DNA of 64,000 bases, from assembly GCF_003352085.1 (NCBI RefSeq), contig NZ_CP025804.1, positions 744,001 to 808,000 on the forward strand, written 5' to 3'. Below the pieces are notes generated by a model. That model saw nothing but the letters and a program-made list of their open reading frames with translations, had not been told where the DNA came from and searched no databases. The position numbers and the translations under genes were made by a program. Positions 1 through 8,604 of the stretch are shown piece after piece. Position 1 is the first letter of the stretch. Each line of letters begins with the position of its first letter. The stretch is from Sulfitobacter sp. SK012 (GTDB lineage Bacteria > Pseudomonadota > Alphaproteobacteria > Rhodobacterales > Rhodobacteraceae).

Positions 1-30
1 GTCTTGCAATTCGGGTTTAGTTAACTCCTT

Positions 31-1052
31 CTATGCCGCTGTTTGGCGGTGGTAGTACGTTTCTTTGGTGAGTATCGCCCAGATGATCCGCGCCGCTTTA
101 TTTGCCATCGCAATAGTTGCGAGGCGAACAGGTTTGCGCTCAAGAAGTTGCATGATCCATGGATGCACCCGCTCCGGATACCCACGGGCACGCTGCACCT
201 GAGAGGTCATGCCAATCACAAGTAATCGTCGGAGGTATCGATCACCCTTCTTGCTGATCCTGCCTAACCGCTCTTTTCCGCCACTCGACCTGTTCAACGG
301 CGTAAGCCCCAACCAGGCAGCAAACTCGCGTCCGTTCTTGAACTGCTTGCCATCACCGATAGTGGCCACAATGGCTGAGGCCGTGATGGGCCGACGCCTG
401 GCACTGTCCTGATCCGTTTGGCGCGCTCGTCGATCCGAGCGTGATACTCAATCAGCTTGTCATAGAAAGTCACCCGCTCATCGAGAGCAATAACCTGTTC
501 ACAGAGTGTTTTGAGCATGCTCTTCGCCACATCAGGCATGTCCAAACTATCATCCGTCTGGAACGTCTTGATGAAACGCATTGCGGCGACTGGTCCGTTT
601 CCAACCACATGGCCAAATTCACGAAGAAGACCGCGGATCACGTTCAACATCTGGGTCTTTTGGCGGACGATAAGCTGACGCACCCGATGGATGGTCAACA
701 GTGCTTGTTGTTCCTTCGATTTTACAGCGACAAATCGCATCGTGGGTCGCGTGACGGCCTCGCAAATCGCCTCTGCATCAACAGCATCGGTCTTGGCGCG
801 TTTGACATACGGCTTGACGTAGGCCGCAGGCATGAGCCGTACATCATGACCAATTGCGGTCAGCTCACGCGCCCAGTGATGAGCCGACCCGCAGGCTTCG
901 ATCCCGACAAGGCAACACGGCAACTTCTCGAAGAACTTGAGCAACTGTCTACGCCGAATTGTTCGATTGAAGACGACTGTACCGTCCGAGGTGATACCGT
1001 GAGCTTGGAAAACGTCCTTACCAAGATCCAGTCCTACTGTTGTAACTTCCAT
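31..1052 (-). pseudogene. IS110-family transposase, frameshifted
   Basis: This is a DEDD-type IS110-family transposase in two reading frames. The N-terminal part starts at the ATG at 1052 and carries the RuvC-like acidic residues in GLDLGKD, GIEACG and KTDAVDAEAI. The C-terminal part (31 to about 390) carries the usual helix-hairpin continuation and conserved WLGLTP and GDRYLRRLL motifs. The frames meet in the VPGVGP region near 389-392: one extra base after GGC CC would restore GPITASAIVATI, so a single-base deletion inactivated the gene. IS110 enzymes are not known to need programmed frameshifting, so I call this a pseudogene rather than recoding. The element may continue past base 1, and its ends were not determined. 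Confidence 0.88.
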
Positions 1053-1256
1053 GGTGGGGTTCCTTTCCTGACAGAAGATGACTTCTACAGTATGCCGCAA
1101 AGCGCGACCGTTGGCTGCAGACGCCATCCACATGGTGTAATCGCGGGATGAGTCGCCATGAAACTTCAAAAGAAGTTGATGGTGGTTGTTCCCCGATAAG
1201 ATGAAAATACGGGCTCATGACGAGGTGTCTGGCCCAAGCATCATTGGAGAACAGCC
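1053..1256. other. Spacer between two divergent IS110-family transposases
   Basis: About 200 bases lie between the start codons of two head-to-head IS110-family transposases. No coding signal was seen. IS110 elements carry a structured guide RNA (bridge or seekRNA) in a non-coding end, upstream of the transposase in the IS110 group and downstream in the IS1111 group. This spacer is therefore a place where such an RNA or an element junction could lie. I could not fold it or place the ends. Confidence 0.4.
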
Positions 1257-2285
1257 ATGGCCGATTATATCGGACTCGACGTATCAATGAAAGAGACTGC
1301 GATTTCCATTCGGCGCGCAGGTGCGCGCGTTTGGCGAGGGAAATGCAATTCAGATCCAGCGCGAATTGCGCAAATTGTTAGAAAGCGCGCACCCGGCGTC
1401 GTGCGGGTGATTTTCGAAACTGGTCCGCTGTCAGTGTGGTTTTATCATGCTTTGAAGGAAGAGGGACTGCCTGCTATTTGTATCGATGCACGCCACGCTA
1501 AGGCGGCGCTCGACATGGCGGCGAACAAAACGGATGCAAATGATGCAGATGGTCTGGCTCAGTTAGCTGAGGTCGGTTTTTATCGAGAGGTTCGCGTGAA
1601 AGGTTATGACAGTATGCTTGCTCGTTCACTGATAGCTGCGCGAACTCGACTGGTCAGGATCACAGTCGAATTGTCAAACCAAATCCGTGGGCTCATGAAG
1701 ACGTTCGGATTGATTGTGCCTTCGGGCAAAGGACGCAGCTTTGACGCAAATGTTCGTAGACTTCTGGTGGATCAGACCGAGCTCTCCAACATTCTATTGC
1801 CACTGTTGAATGCTTGGCACGACATGCGGATGCGCGCAGCGGATCTTACAAAACTGCTGCTCGCGGTGGCGCGCAAAAGCCACGCCTGTCGACTTCTCAT
1901 GACCATCCCTGGAGTGGGTGCAATTACAGCCACGTCCTATGCGACAGCTATTGAAGATCCGGGTAACTTCAAAAACTCACGCGCTGTCGGGGCCTGGCTC
2001 GGACTGACCAGCCGACGATACCAATCTGGGGAGGTTGATTACAGCGGCAGGGTATCTCGCCGCGGAGATCGACATCTCAGAGGGCTCCTTTACGAGGCCG
2101 CACTCGTCATCCTAACCCGGTCAAAGATGCAAAGTGATCTGCGAACATGGGCGCTCAAGCTTAAGGAACGTGTTGGCACGAAACGCGCAGCAGTCGCATT
2201 GGCACGCAAATTGGCAGTCACAATGCATGCGATGCTGAAAACCGGATCAGCGTTCAATCCGATTGCTCAACCATTAAGCCTCTAA
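1257..2285 (+). CDS. IS110-family transposase, intact
   Basis: This 342-residue transposase is full length for the IS110 family. Its N-terminal RuvC-like half shows GLDVSMKE, a Glu in VIFETG and the Asp pair in KTDANDAD. The C-terminal half has IPGVGAITA followed by AWLGLTSRR, SRRGDRHLRGLL and a serine-bearing Transposase_20-type region. The ATG at 1257 has GGAGA just upstream. It differs clearly from the frameshifted copy at 31-1052, so the two are different elements placed head to head rather than an inverted duplication. A 7-bp hairpin lies downstream at 2322-2339. It looks able to encode active protein. Confidence 0.93.
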   Translation: MADYIGLDVSMKETAISIRRAGARVWRGKCNSDPARIAQIVRKRAPGVVRVIFETGPLSVWFYHALKEEGLPAICIDARHAKAALDMAANKTDANDADGLAQLAEVGFYREVRVKGYDSMLARSLIAARTRLVRITVELSNQIRGLMKTFGLIVPSGKGRSFDANVRRLLVDQTELSNILLPLLNAWHDMRMRAADLTKLLLAVARKSHACRLLMTIPGVGAITATSYATAIEDPGNFKNSRAVGAWLGLTSRRYQSGEVDYSGRVSRRGDRHLRGLLYEAALVILTRSKMQSDLRTWALKLKERVGTKRAAVALARKLAVTMHAMLKTGSAFNPIAQPLSL

Positions 2286-2321
2286 ACACCCTCTTGCGCT
2301 CGACATCCTGAGCGCGGCGAG

Positions 2322-2339
2322 ACGTCCCTGCCGGGACGT
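2322..2339. repeat. Perfect 7-bp hairpin downstream of IS110 transposase
   Basis: ACGTCCC and GGGACGT flank a TGCC loop, 37 bases after the stop codon of the intact IS110-family transposase. No T-run follows, so it is not a typical intrinsic terminator. It could be part of a guide-RNA region or of the element end. Confidence 0.5.
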
Positions 2340-2700
2340 GGGTTGAGTAATTCCGTTTGATGGGCTGCACCGGCATTCACTGTTGAGTGCGTCATCCACA
2401 TTGAAAGCTCCACCTGCTAAACCCATCATGCGGCGGCTATATGTCGACCGCGAAGACGACCCTGCACCCGGCATACGAGATCTCGACCCTCAGGAGCAAA
2501 GTGCAAGACCAGCTTTGCCAATCTACGTAGGAGCCCGAAAAGGTACCGCGATTGCTGGGTTATGGGAAAAAGTGCTTGCAAAACACTATGCGATTAGACG
2601 ACCCCATCCGCTCACTTCCAGTTCCGGCAAGTCGCAGCGAAAGGTCAGTTTGGAGTCCACCCGTTTTTGCCCGATCCAATGGCTGGTTTGGTGAAAATCG

Positions 2701-2806
2701 CTGCGCCGCCAAAATTTTGATGCTGCGCCGCCAAAATTTTGATGCTGCGCGTGCGAGAGAATTTTGATGCTGCGCGCGCGAGAGAATGCTGCGTGAGCGA
2801 AGTGGG
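2701..2806. repeat. Degenerate short tandem repeat
   Basis: Units begin with CTGCG. Two identical 22-base copies (2701-2722 and 2723-2744, each ending AAAATTTTGATG) are followed by a 25-base variant (2745-2769), a 19-base variant (2770-2788) and a partial unit starting at 2789. The array ends shortly before the left inverted repeat of the IS30 element. Confidence 0.85.
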
Positions 2807-2829
2807 AAAAACGAATGTCGGGAAAGTCC

Positions 2830-2856
2830 GGCGACCTCAACCGGTCGATGCAACAC
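2830..2856. repeat. IS30 left terminal inverted repeat
   Basis: This 27-base end pairs with 4030-4056 in inverted orientation. A near-identical copy of this end also occurs alone at 18543-18574. Confidence 0.85.
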
Positions 2857-3997
2857 ACTCAGCGAACTTCTCTGCTGGGGTTTGATATTGCAAGGTCTTG
2901 CGAGGACGTTCGTTAAGTTGCCTTGCAATTGCGCTGAGCTTTGCCTGAGAATGAACGGATAAGTCGGTTCCTCTTGGCAAATACTGCCTCAAAAGCCGGT
3001 TGGTGTTCTCGTTTGATCCACGTTGCCAAGGTGACTGCGGGTCGCAGAAGTAGACATCGACATCCGTGGCCAGTGTGAAGCGCGGATGATCTGCTAGCTC
3101 TTTGCCACGATCCCACGTCAAGGATTTGTAAAGTTCTCGCGGCAGCTTCTGAGCCGACTTGATCAGCGCAGTGACGACGCTTTCAGTGTCCTTGTTCGCG
3201 ACTTTCACCAACATCACGTATCGTGAATGCCGCTCGACCAGGGTCGCGATATAGCTGTTCTTCGATCCGCCAATCAGGTCGCCTTCCCAGTGACCCGGAA
3301 CAGCGCGATCCTCGACGGATGCAGGCCTTTCGCTGATGGACACAGCATCTTTAATCTGGCCATTACCGTTGCGCTTTAGGCTGGCATGCTGGGAACGCCT
3401 GACTGTGCGTTTTGCGCGCAAGTGCGCCAGCAGCTCCTTTTTGAGAACGCCACGTGCCTGTATATAAAGGCTTCGATAGATAGTCTCGTGTGACACCTGT
3501 TTGTGCGCCTCCTCCGGGAACGCCCGTTTGAGCCAACCCGCAACCTGCTCGGGAGACCACTTGCGCCGTAGCTTTGCTGATACTGCGCGGGCCAATGTCG
3601 GGTGACAAGCCAGCTTGCATATCTTTGGACGCAGAGCCCGGTTCCAAGCAGCCTGATCTGAACTAGACGCACGATAGCCGACTGATCCGCCATTGCGCCG
3701 CACCTCCCGGCTGATCGTTGAGGGCGCACGTCGCAACTGGCGTGCAATCGCACGCAAGGATTGCTTGGTACTCAGCCCGCGGGATATCTCTTCGCGCTCA
3801 GAGAGGCTCAATGCAGAACTGCCACGCCTGCGATCCGGCGGCCGTATCCCGCCCGTAGGTGAGATGACCGAAAATACCGACGACGATTGGCGATCAAAGA
3901 CCCGCCCAATCGAACTCATCGACTCCCCACGTTGCCATCGATCCCAGATCTCGGCACGCTGCTCAGCTGAATAGTAAATCCTGCGACGATACTTCAT
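2837..3997 (-). CDS. IS30-family transposase
   Basis: The 386-residue protein has the IS30 layout. An N-terminal HTH region (about 50-110) has the LRAIARQLRRAPSTISREV pattern. A DDE integrase core follows with the first Asp in HWEGDLIGG, the second in LTWDRGKEL and the Glu in WQRGSNENTN. The ATG at 3997 is the first in frame and sits just inside the right repeat. Length is normal for the family and no frameshift is seen, so the element looks potentially active. Confidence 0.95.
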   Translation of the reverse strand: MKYRRRIYYSAEQRAEIWDRWQRGESMSSIGRVFDRQSSSVFSVISPTGGIRPPDRRRGSSALSLSEREEISRGLSTKQSLRAIARQLRRAPSTISREVRRNGGSVGYRASSSDQAAWNRALRPKICKLACHPTLARAVSAKLRRKWSPEQVAGWLKRAFPEEAHKQVSHETIYRSLYIQARGVLKKELLAHLRAKRTVRRSQHASLKRNGNGQIKDAVSISERPASVEDRAVPGHWEGDLIGGSKNSYIATLVERHSRYVMLVKVANKDTESVVTALIKSAQKLPRELYKSLTWDRGKELADHPRFTLATDVDVYFCDPQSPWQRGSNENTNRLLRQYLPRGTDLSVHSQAKLSAIARQLNERPRKTLQYQTPAEKFAECVASTG

Positions 3998-4029
3998 TCA
4001 AAACACTCCATCTCTTTCTAAAGATTAAA

Positions 4030-4056
4030 GTGTTGCGTCGACCAGTTGAGGCCACC
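4030..4056. repeat. IS30 right terminal inverted repeat
   Basis: This is the inverted partner of 2830-2856, beginning GTGTTGCGTCGACCAG and ending GAGGCCACC. It lies just upstream of the transposase start. Confidence 0.85.
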
Positions 4057-4332
4057 CCGCATTGCAGACCTCCGTGCGAAGCGCAGCGAAAGTCCGCAAT
4101 CCGCCCTTAGTACCAAATCTACATGCCGCAGCATCGGTCACTAAAGACTCAAAGCTGTCGTTAGATGCACCGTGCACCGATGTCTGCTATGCGGGGCAAA
4201 GCGGACCTCCGCGGCTCGTAGGTAAATGCCTGCAATTTCACCCCGACAATGATCGCGGAATACACCCGATATTTGTTCCTGCCTAATTCCGGTGATAGCC
4301 GTAAGTGACTTAGGATTGTTTAGGAAACCAAA

Positions 4333-5145
4333 ATGAATAGCATAACTCCAAAAATTGACTTTCAAAAAGAGCTTTCGGGCCAGTTTGATTTAGAAGGCAA
4401 AGTAGCGTTTGTACCTGGGGGTTATGGTGGCATAGGCGAGGCTATCGCCTGGGGGCTTGCGTTGTCTGGTGCCAAAATCATGATCGCCGGGCGTGATCTT
4501 GAAAAGTCTAAAAAATTGGCTGCTCAGCTTTCAAACGCGGGGCAAGATGCCACGGGGATTGCTGTTGATGCAACATCCGTAGCTGATATCGACCGAGCGG
4601 TTCAAGATACGATGGATGCCTATGGTCAAATTGACATCTTGATGAATTGCGTAGGTACCCAAAAGGAACAGCTTCTGCTTGAAGTAACCGAAGAGGCCTT
4701 TGACGAAGTTTATCAGGTGAACTTGAAGTCGGCGATGTTTCTGGCGCAAGCCGTCGCCAAACGACAAATTGCTGGCAGCAATGGTGGAAAACAAGTCCAC
4801 TTACTATCAGTTCGTTCTCAGTTTGGGCTGCGTGACAGGGGTTATTCCGCTTATTGTAGTACCAAAGGCGGGATGGTCATGTTGATCAAACAGCATGCGA
4901 TGGAGCTGGCACCAAAGGGTATAACGGTTAACGGCGTTGCACCTACTTTTGTCTATACGGAAATGATCAAACACGTCATGGAAAACGATGAATTTCGTCA
5001 AAGTCTGCTTGACCGTATTCCACTTGGAAGGATCGCCGATCCCAAAGATGTCGTCGGGCCCGCGCTATTTTTCTGCGCGCCTGCATCTGGCTTTGTCACG
5101 GGGCAAACAATGTACGTCGATGGTGGCATAACTTCCAGTCAGTAG
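4333..5145 (+). CDS. SDR-family NAD(P)-dependent oxidoreductase
   Basis: A classical short-chain dehydrogenase of 270 residues. The nucleotide-binding loop reads PGGYGGIGEA near residue 29 where TGGxxGIG is usual, so the first Thr is Pro. Later motifs are NCVG near 107, a Ser in LLSVRS near 159 and the catalytic pair in YSAYCSTKGG near 175-179. The C-terminal GRIADPKDVVGPALFF and YVDGG are typical of gluconate-5-dehydrogenase or 3-ketoacyl-ACP-reductase-like enzymes. AGGAAA precedes the ATG at 4333. It stands alone between an IS30 element and a spacer, and an 11-base motif (TGCACCGTGCA) occurs on both sides. Substrate is unknown. Confidence 0.9.
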   Translation: MNSITPKIDFQKELSGQFDLEGKVAFVPGGYGGIGEAIAWGLALSGAKIMIAGRDLEKSKKLAAQLSNAGQDATGIAVDATSVADIDRAVQDTMDAYGQIDILMNCVGTQKEQLLLEVTEEAFDEVYQVNLKSAMFLAQAVAKRQIAGSNGGKQVHLLSVRSQFGLRDRGYSAYCSTKGGMVMLIKQHAMELAPKGITVNGVAPTFVYTEMIKHVMENDEFRQSLLDRIPLGRIADPKDVVGPALFFCAPASGFVTGQTMYVDGGITSSQ

Positions 5146-5553
5146 GTTCTCTTACCGCTTTGATTATGAGGTGATGCGTGCGAAACTGACATCCCTGCAC
5201 CGTGCAGTATTTGTCATTCAGGGCTCCAAGCCATCATTCGCTGCGGGTAGCACTAAGGTCTACTTTGCGGGCGAAACCTACCTTCGCAATTTTATCACCT
5301 ATGATCGCTTTCTCCATGCTGCACACGCAACGAAATGCAGCATGGGTGGGAAGCGGCTTTCGCTGCAGATGTGACGAGGGTTTGTAGTTTGTTTGAAAGC
5401 GGACATAGAAAAGAAATGCCACAATTCTACAGACGAGCAAGTGAGGCCTTAGGAAATTTCTTATATGAATTTTCTAAATCCGCTCTTATCGGCGCGAATG
5501 TGTCATGCAAGTCGTTCTGGAAAATATCTTATTGGCTGCGATGAAGAAAACTA
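5146..5553. other. Gene-free spacer
   Basis: No convincing gene lies between the SDR gene and the DUF2189 gene. The open frames are short and compositionally irregular. TGCACCGTGCA at 5196-5206 matches 4166-4176 on the other side of the SDR gene. Confidence 0.6.
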
Positions 5554-5570
5554 GGTGCTTTTTAAGCACC
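5554..5570 (-). terminator. Probable terminator of the hemN-DUF2189 operon
   Basis: A perfect stem (GGTGCTT / AAGCACC, 3-base loop) overlaps the stop codon of the leftward DUF2189 gene. On the minus strand it is followed by TAGTTTTC, a weak T-rich tail. Confidence 0.55.
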
Positions 5571-6335
5571 ATCACCCAACAGTGTTTGATAAAGGTGCCA
5601 AGTCGCATGGCCAAGGATTGGCATTGAAATGAAGAGGCCTAGGAACAAAGGCAACATCGAAATCAATGTCATAAGTCCGATAAATATTCCCCAAGCTAGA
5701 TAGCGTGGAAGGCTATTTGCAACGGCTGAGATTGATGTGAGTGCCGCCGTCATAAAATCTATGTCACGGTCAACCAGCATAGGAATGCCGTGGATGCTAA
5801 GCGCAAAGACCAAAGTGGCAAAAACAGCACCAACTACGGATCCGAGACCAAGCATCATAGCACCTTGGAGAGACACGAAGACTTCTAGAGATGTTGTGAT
5901 ATTGGTCATGGGCGATAAACCTAAGAACAACGCGAAGATCATGTGGCCTAGAAAAAACCAGAATAAGAAAATAACTACAATGATTGTTGCGAGCCAAGGC
6001 AGTTGACCCTTCCGCAAGGACCAAACAAACTGCATGACATCACGCAGTTTTATTGATCTGCTTTCGTTCAGGCGTCGACTGATGTCGTAGAACCCAACAG
6101 CGCTTAATGTTCCGATTAGTGGGAACCCCAAGACAGCCAATACCAACCAAAAGGTTTGTCCGGTCCAATAGGTGATGAGGGCCATCATGATACCTGCCCC
6201 TACAAAAAAGCTTGCAAAGAAGGCCGCAGCACGTGGTGCTGCCAAGAAATCCTGAACCCCCAAAGCCATGCTGGACCTAAAGTCGTTTAGCGTAGGTTTG
6301 CGAAGTTTAGGAATGTTTGTTGATTGGAGTGTCAT
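5562..6335 (-). CDS. DUF2189 integral membrane protein
   Basis: A 257-residue polytopic inner-membrane protein with about six hydrophobic segments. It matches what I know of DUF2189, a family common in alphaproteobacteria and often found beside cbb3 oxidase and hemN genes. No catalytic motif is visible. It lies 11 bases downstream of hemN in the same direction, so it is almost surely co-transcribed and would share the FNR box at 7738. Its position suggests a role in the low-oxygen membrane programme, but its function is not known. Confidence 0.85.
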   Translation of the reverse strand: MTLQSTNIPKLRKPTLNDFRSSMALGVQDFLAAPRAAAFFASFFVGAGIMMALITYWTGQTFWLVLAVLGFPLIGTLSAVGFYDISRRLNESRSIKLRDVMQFVWSLRKGQLPWLATIIVVIFLFWFFLGHMIFALFLGLSPMTNITTSLEVFVSLQGAMMLGLGSVVGAVFATLVFALSIHGIPMLVDRDIDFMTAALTSISAVANSLPRYLAWGIFIGLMTLISMLPLFLGLFISMPILGHATWHLYQTLLGDGA

Positions 6336-6346
6336 GTCTCCTCACG

Positions 6347-7702
6347 CTAGATTGCCGTCGAATGGGATAATTCAGTTGCTGTAAATTCGTCCACCACATT
6401 GGCGATGATCCTGACTAACGGTTGCGCCCAATCATGCATTTTCAATCCCGCTTGATTGATGAAAAACACATCGGGGAATTGGCGCACCAACAAGACGCAT
6501 ATTTCGCGAACGGCACTTTGGCCTTGGGGGAAGTCCAGTGCCAGTTTAGCCGTGTTCAGTTCGAATCGGCAAAGCAGGTCCTCTACGATACAGCCCACCA
6601 ACTTATCAGTACCGTTCATCGCATAGCCTTTGTGCGCGGCAAGACCGGTCTGTGTAATTCTGTTTTGGTAGGCGGATGTTGCAACCGCGTTTTGCAAATA
6701 CCCTTGAGGAAACTTAGAAATGGCAGAGGCCCCAATGCCGATCAACGTTTGGGATTGATCGTCGGTATAACCCTGGAAATTCCGGCGGACCTGTCCGCTC
6801 GCTTGCACTTTGGACAAGCCATCTCGCGGGGTCGCAAAGTGGTCAATACCGATGGTTTCAAACCCTGTGTCTTGCAGACGCGCACGTGCCATCGAAGCCA
6901 GCGCAAACCGTGTTTCGCTGCCGGGTAAATCAGCTTCTTTGATCATCACTTGCCGCTTGGACATCCAAGGGACATGCGCATAGCCATAGATGGCGAGTCG
7001 GTTGGGTTTCAGGCCAATGACATGATCCAAGGTCTGACCAAAACTTTCAACAGTCTGATGGGGAAGTCCGTATAAAACGTCTAGGTTCAGGGCCGTGATC
7101 CCTTTGTCACGCAAGAACGCAATGACATCACGGGTTTGTTCAAGCGATTGTGGCCGCCCAATGGCGTCTTGCACGCGCGGTGCGAAGTCTTGAACGCCTA
7201 GACTTGCGCGGTTTAGGCCGTGATCAATCAAGGTGCTCAATAGATCTCGAGATGCTTCAGTAGGGTCAATTTCGACCGAAAATTCAAACTGCGCGCTCCT
7301 GGGAAAGGCCTTGAATACCTCGTTCAGTAGTAAAGTCATCGTCCCAGGCGATAAGATGGTTGGTGTGCCCCCGCCCAAATGCAACCGCGCCACCTTAACA
7401 TCAGGAGCCAGTTGCTTTTTGACACCCCATAATTCTTTGATCAGAAATTCAACGTATGCATCGACTGGCCGCAAGGTTCTTGTACCTTGGGTGCGACATG
7501 CGCAAAACCAACATAAGCGTTTGCAAAACGGGATATGAATATAGACCGAAACATCCGACCCGCTTGGCACCATCCCCAGCCAGTTTTCCTGGTTTTGCTG
7601 GCCCACGCGGTCCACAAAGTGATTTGCAGGTGGGTAGCTTCTGTAACGGGGGACCAATGCGTCAAAAAGTCCATAGTCGCGCAAGGTATCGATCTTTTCC
7701 AT
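6347..7702 (-). CDS. hemN: Oxygen-independent coproporphyrinogen III oxidase
   Basis: A radical-SAM enzyme that decarboxylates coproporphyrinogen III to protoporphyrinogen IX without oxygen, allowing haem synthesis at low oxygen. The 451-residue protein has the signature YIHIPFCKRLCWFC near residue 54, with the CxxxCxxC cluster ligands, then HLGGGTPT and GLPHQT. Length fits bacterial HemN. The ATG at 7702 lies 36 bases from an FNR box (7738-7751) shared with divergent fnrL. Supplying haem under microaerobic conditions suits the adjoining cbb3 oxidase genes. Confidence 0.96.
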   Translation of the reverse strand: MEKIDTLRDYGLFDALVPRYRSYPPANHFVDRVGQQNQENWLGMVPSGSDVSVYIHIPFCKRLCWFCACRTQGTRTLRPVDAYVEFLIKELWGVKKQLAPDVKVARLHLGGGTPTILSPGTMTLLLNEVFKAFPRSAQFEFSVEIDPTEASRDLLSTLIDHGLNRASLGVQDFAPRVQDAIGRPQSLEQTRDVIAFLRDKGITALNLDVLYGLPHQTVESFGQTLDHVIGLKPNRLAIYGYAHVPWMSKRQVMIKEADLPGSETRFALASMARARLQDTGFETIGIDHFATPRDGLSKVQASGQVRRNFQGYTDDQSQTLIGIGASAISKFPQGYLQNAVATSAYQNRITQTGLAAHKGYAMNGTDKLVGCIVEDLLCRFELNTAKLALDFPQGQSAVREICVLLVRQFPDVFFINQAGLKMHDWAQPLVRIIANVVDEFTATELSHSTAI

Positions 7703-7737
7703 GTGGCTCTTTAAACAATGAACTAGTCAACGTTTCT

Positions 7738-7751
7738 TTGATACAGATCAA
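7738..7751. promoter_or_regulatory. FNR box between hemN and fnrL
   Basis: TTGATACAGATCAA is a perfect FNR/FixK-type palindrome (TTGAT-N4-ATCAA). It is 36 bases upstream of the hemN start and only 4 bases from the fnrL start codon at 7756. For hemN it could act in activation; for fnrL its position would suit repression or a leaderless transcript. Confidence 0.9.
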
Positions 7752-7755
7752 CAAT

Positions 7756-8487
7756 ATGAATGTTCCCGCTCTTATAGAAAACCAATGCTCTGATTGTCCG
7801 ATCCGTCACCGCGCTGTGTGCGCGAGGTGCGATGAAGATGAGTTAGCCCTGTTGGAAAAAATGAAAGATTATCGTTCGTTCCAAGCCGGAGAAACCATAT
7901 TCTGGCGTGGCGAACCGCTAGAATATGTGGCGAGTATTGTAACAGGTGTCGCGACGCTTGCTAAGACAATGGAAGATGGTCGTACTCAGATGGTCGGACT
8001 GTTGTTACCATCAGATTTCATTGGCAGGCCAGGCCGCAACACCATCGACTTTGATGTTGTGGCAACGGACGATGTGACGCTGTGTTGTTTCCACCGCGAA
8101 AAGTTTGAAAAACTGGTGCAGGACACGCCCCAAATTGCCCAACGGCTAATGGAACTTGCCTTGGACGAACTGGACGCTGCGCGTGATTGGATGGTTCTGC
8201 TGGGCCGTAAAACCGCGCGCGAGAAGATCTGTACGTTTATTGAGATGTTAATTAGGCGGTCTGCTCCAACTGGGGCTAGCGCCGATCAACTGGTGAACCT
8301 GCATATGACGCGGGACCAAATTGCCGACTTCCTTGGGCTGACGCTTGAAACGGTCAGTCGCCAGTTCAATGCGCTCAAGAAGGATGGCGTAATTGATTTC
8401 TCGGACCGTCGTCAGTTCGTTGTAAAAGACCATGCCGCACTCCACGACGAAACGGGTGATGACGCTGATGGTGGCGTTTTTTACTGA
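7756..8487 (+). CDS. fnrL: FnrL, oxygen-responsive CRP/FNR-family regulator
   Basis: A 243-residue FNR-type activator with a [4Fe-4S] oxygen sensor. N-terminal cysteines are C11, C14, C22 and C25, and a Cys pair at 110-111 lies in the cNMP-like beta-roll, where FNR has its distal ligand. The HTH near 190-215 contains DFLGLTLETVSRQFN, the FNR recognition helix (E-TVSR) that reads TTGAT-N4-ATCAA. The frame stays open well upstream, but only the ATG at 7756 starts next to the conserved N-terminus. It is divergent from hemN and followed by ccoNOQP, as in other Rhodobacteraceae. Confidence 0.95.
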   Translation: MNVPALIENQCSDCPIRHRAVCARCDEDELALLEKMKDYRSFQAGETIFWRGEPLEYVASIVTGVATLAKTMEDGRTQMVGLLLPSDFIGRPGRNTIDFDVVATDDVTLCCFHREKFEKLVQDTPQIAQRLMELALDELDAARDWMVLLGRKTAREKICTFIEMLIRRSAPTGASADQLVNLHMTRDQIADFLGLTLETVSRQFNALKKDGVIDFSDRRQFVVKDHAALHDETGDDADGGVFY

Positions 8488-8512
8488 TCTTCGCGCTAGC
8501 TTGTTGCCAAAT

Positions 8513-8526
8513 TTGATCCAGATCAA
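8513..8526. promoter_or_regulatory. FNR box upstream of ccoN
   Basis: TTGATCCAGATCAA, a perfect FNR palindrome, lies 78 bases before the ccoN start and 26 bases after the fnrL stop. It fits activation of ccoNOQP by FnrL or a FixK-type protein. Confidence 0.9.
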
Positions 8527-8604
8527 AGTGCAGCTTTTTTCCACATTCTAAGAAGCCCCTATTGTAACGCGTTTTACGCGCTGTTTTGACTTAAGGGAAT
8601 TTTC

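Larger units (their letters stand above)
2286..2829. other. Gene-free spacer between IS elements
   Basis: This stretch separates the intact IS110 transposase from the IS30 element. Open frames here are short, overlap each other on both strands and resemble no family I recognise. It holds a perfect hairpin at 2322-2339 (ACGTCCC, loop TGCC, GGGACGT), possibly part of the IS110 non-coding end, and the tandem repeat at 2701-2806. Confidence 0.6.
2830..4056 (-). mobile_element. IS30-family insertion sequence, complete
   Basis: The element is bounded by imperfect terminal inverted repeats of 27 bases (2830-2856 and the complement of 4030-4056) that match at 23 of 27 positions. It contains a single IS30-type transposase gene read leftward. 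The stop codon of the transposase lies inside the left repeat. I could not see an obvious target duplication; IS30 usually makes only 2-3 bases. Confidence 0.88.

Noticed and set aside
441..1151. 236-residue frame on the plus strand
   Set aside because: It lies opposite the frameshifted IS110 transposase and has no family features.
2383..2694. 103-residue frame in the IS spacer
   Set aside because: No recognisable motif; composition is irregular and it overlaps other short frames on both strands.
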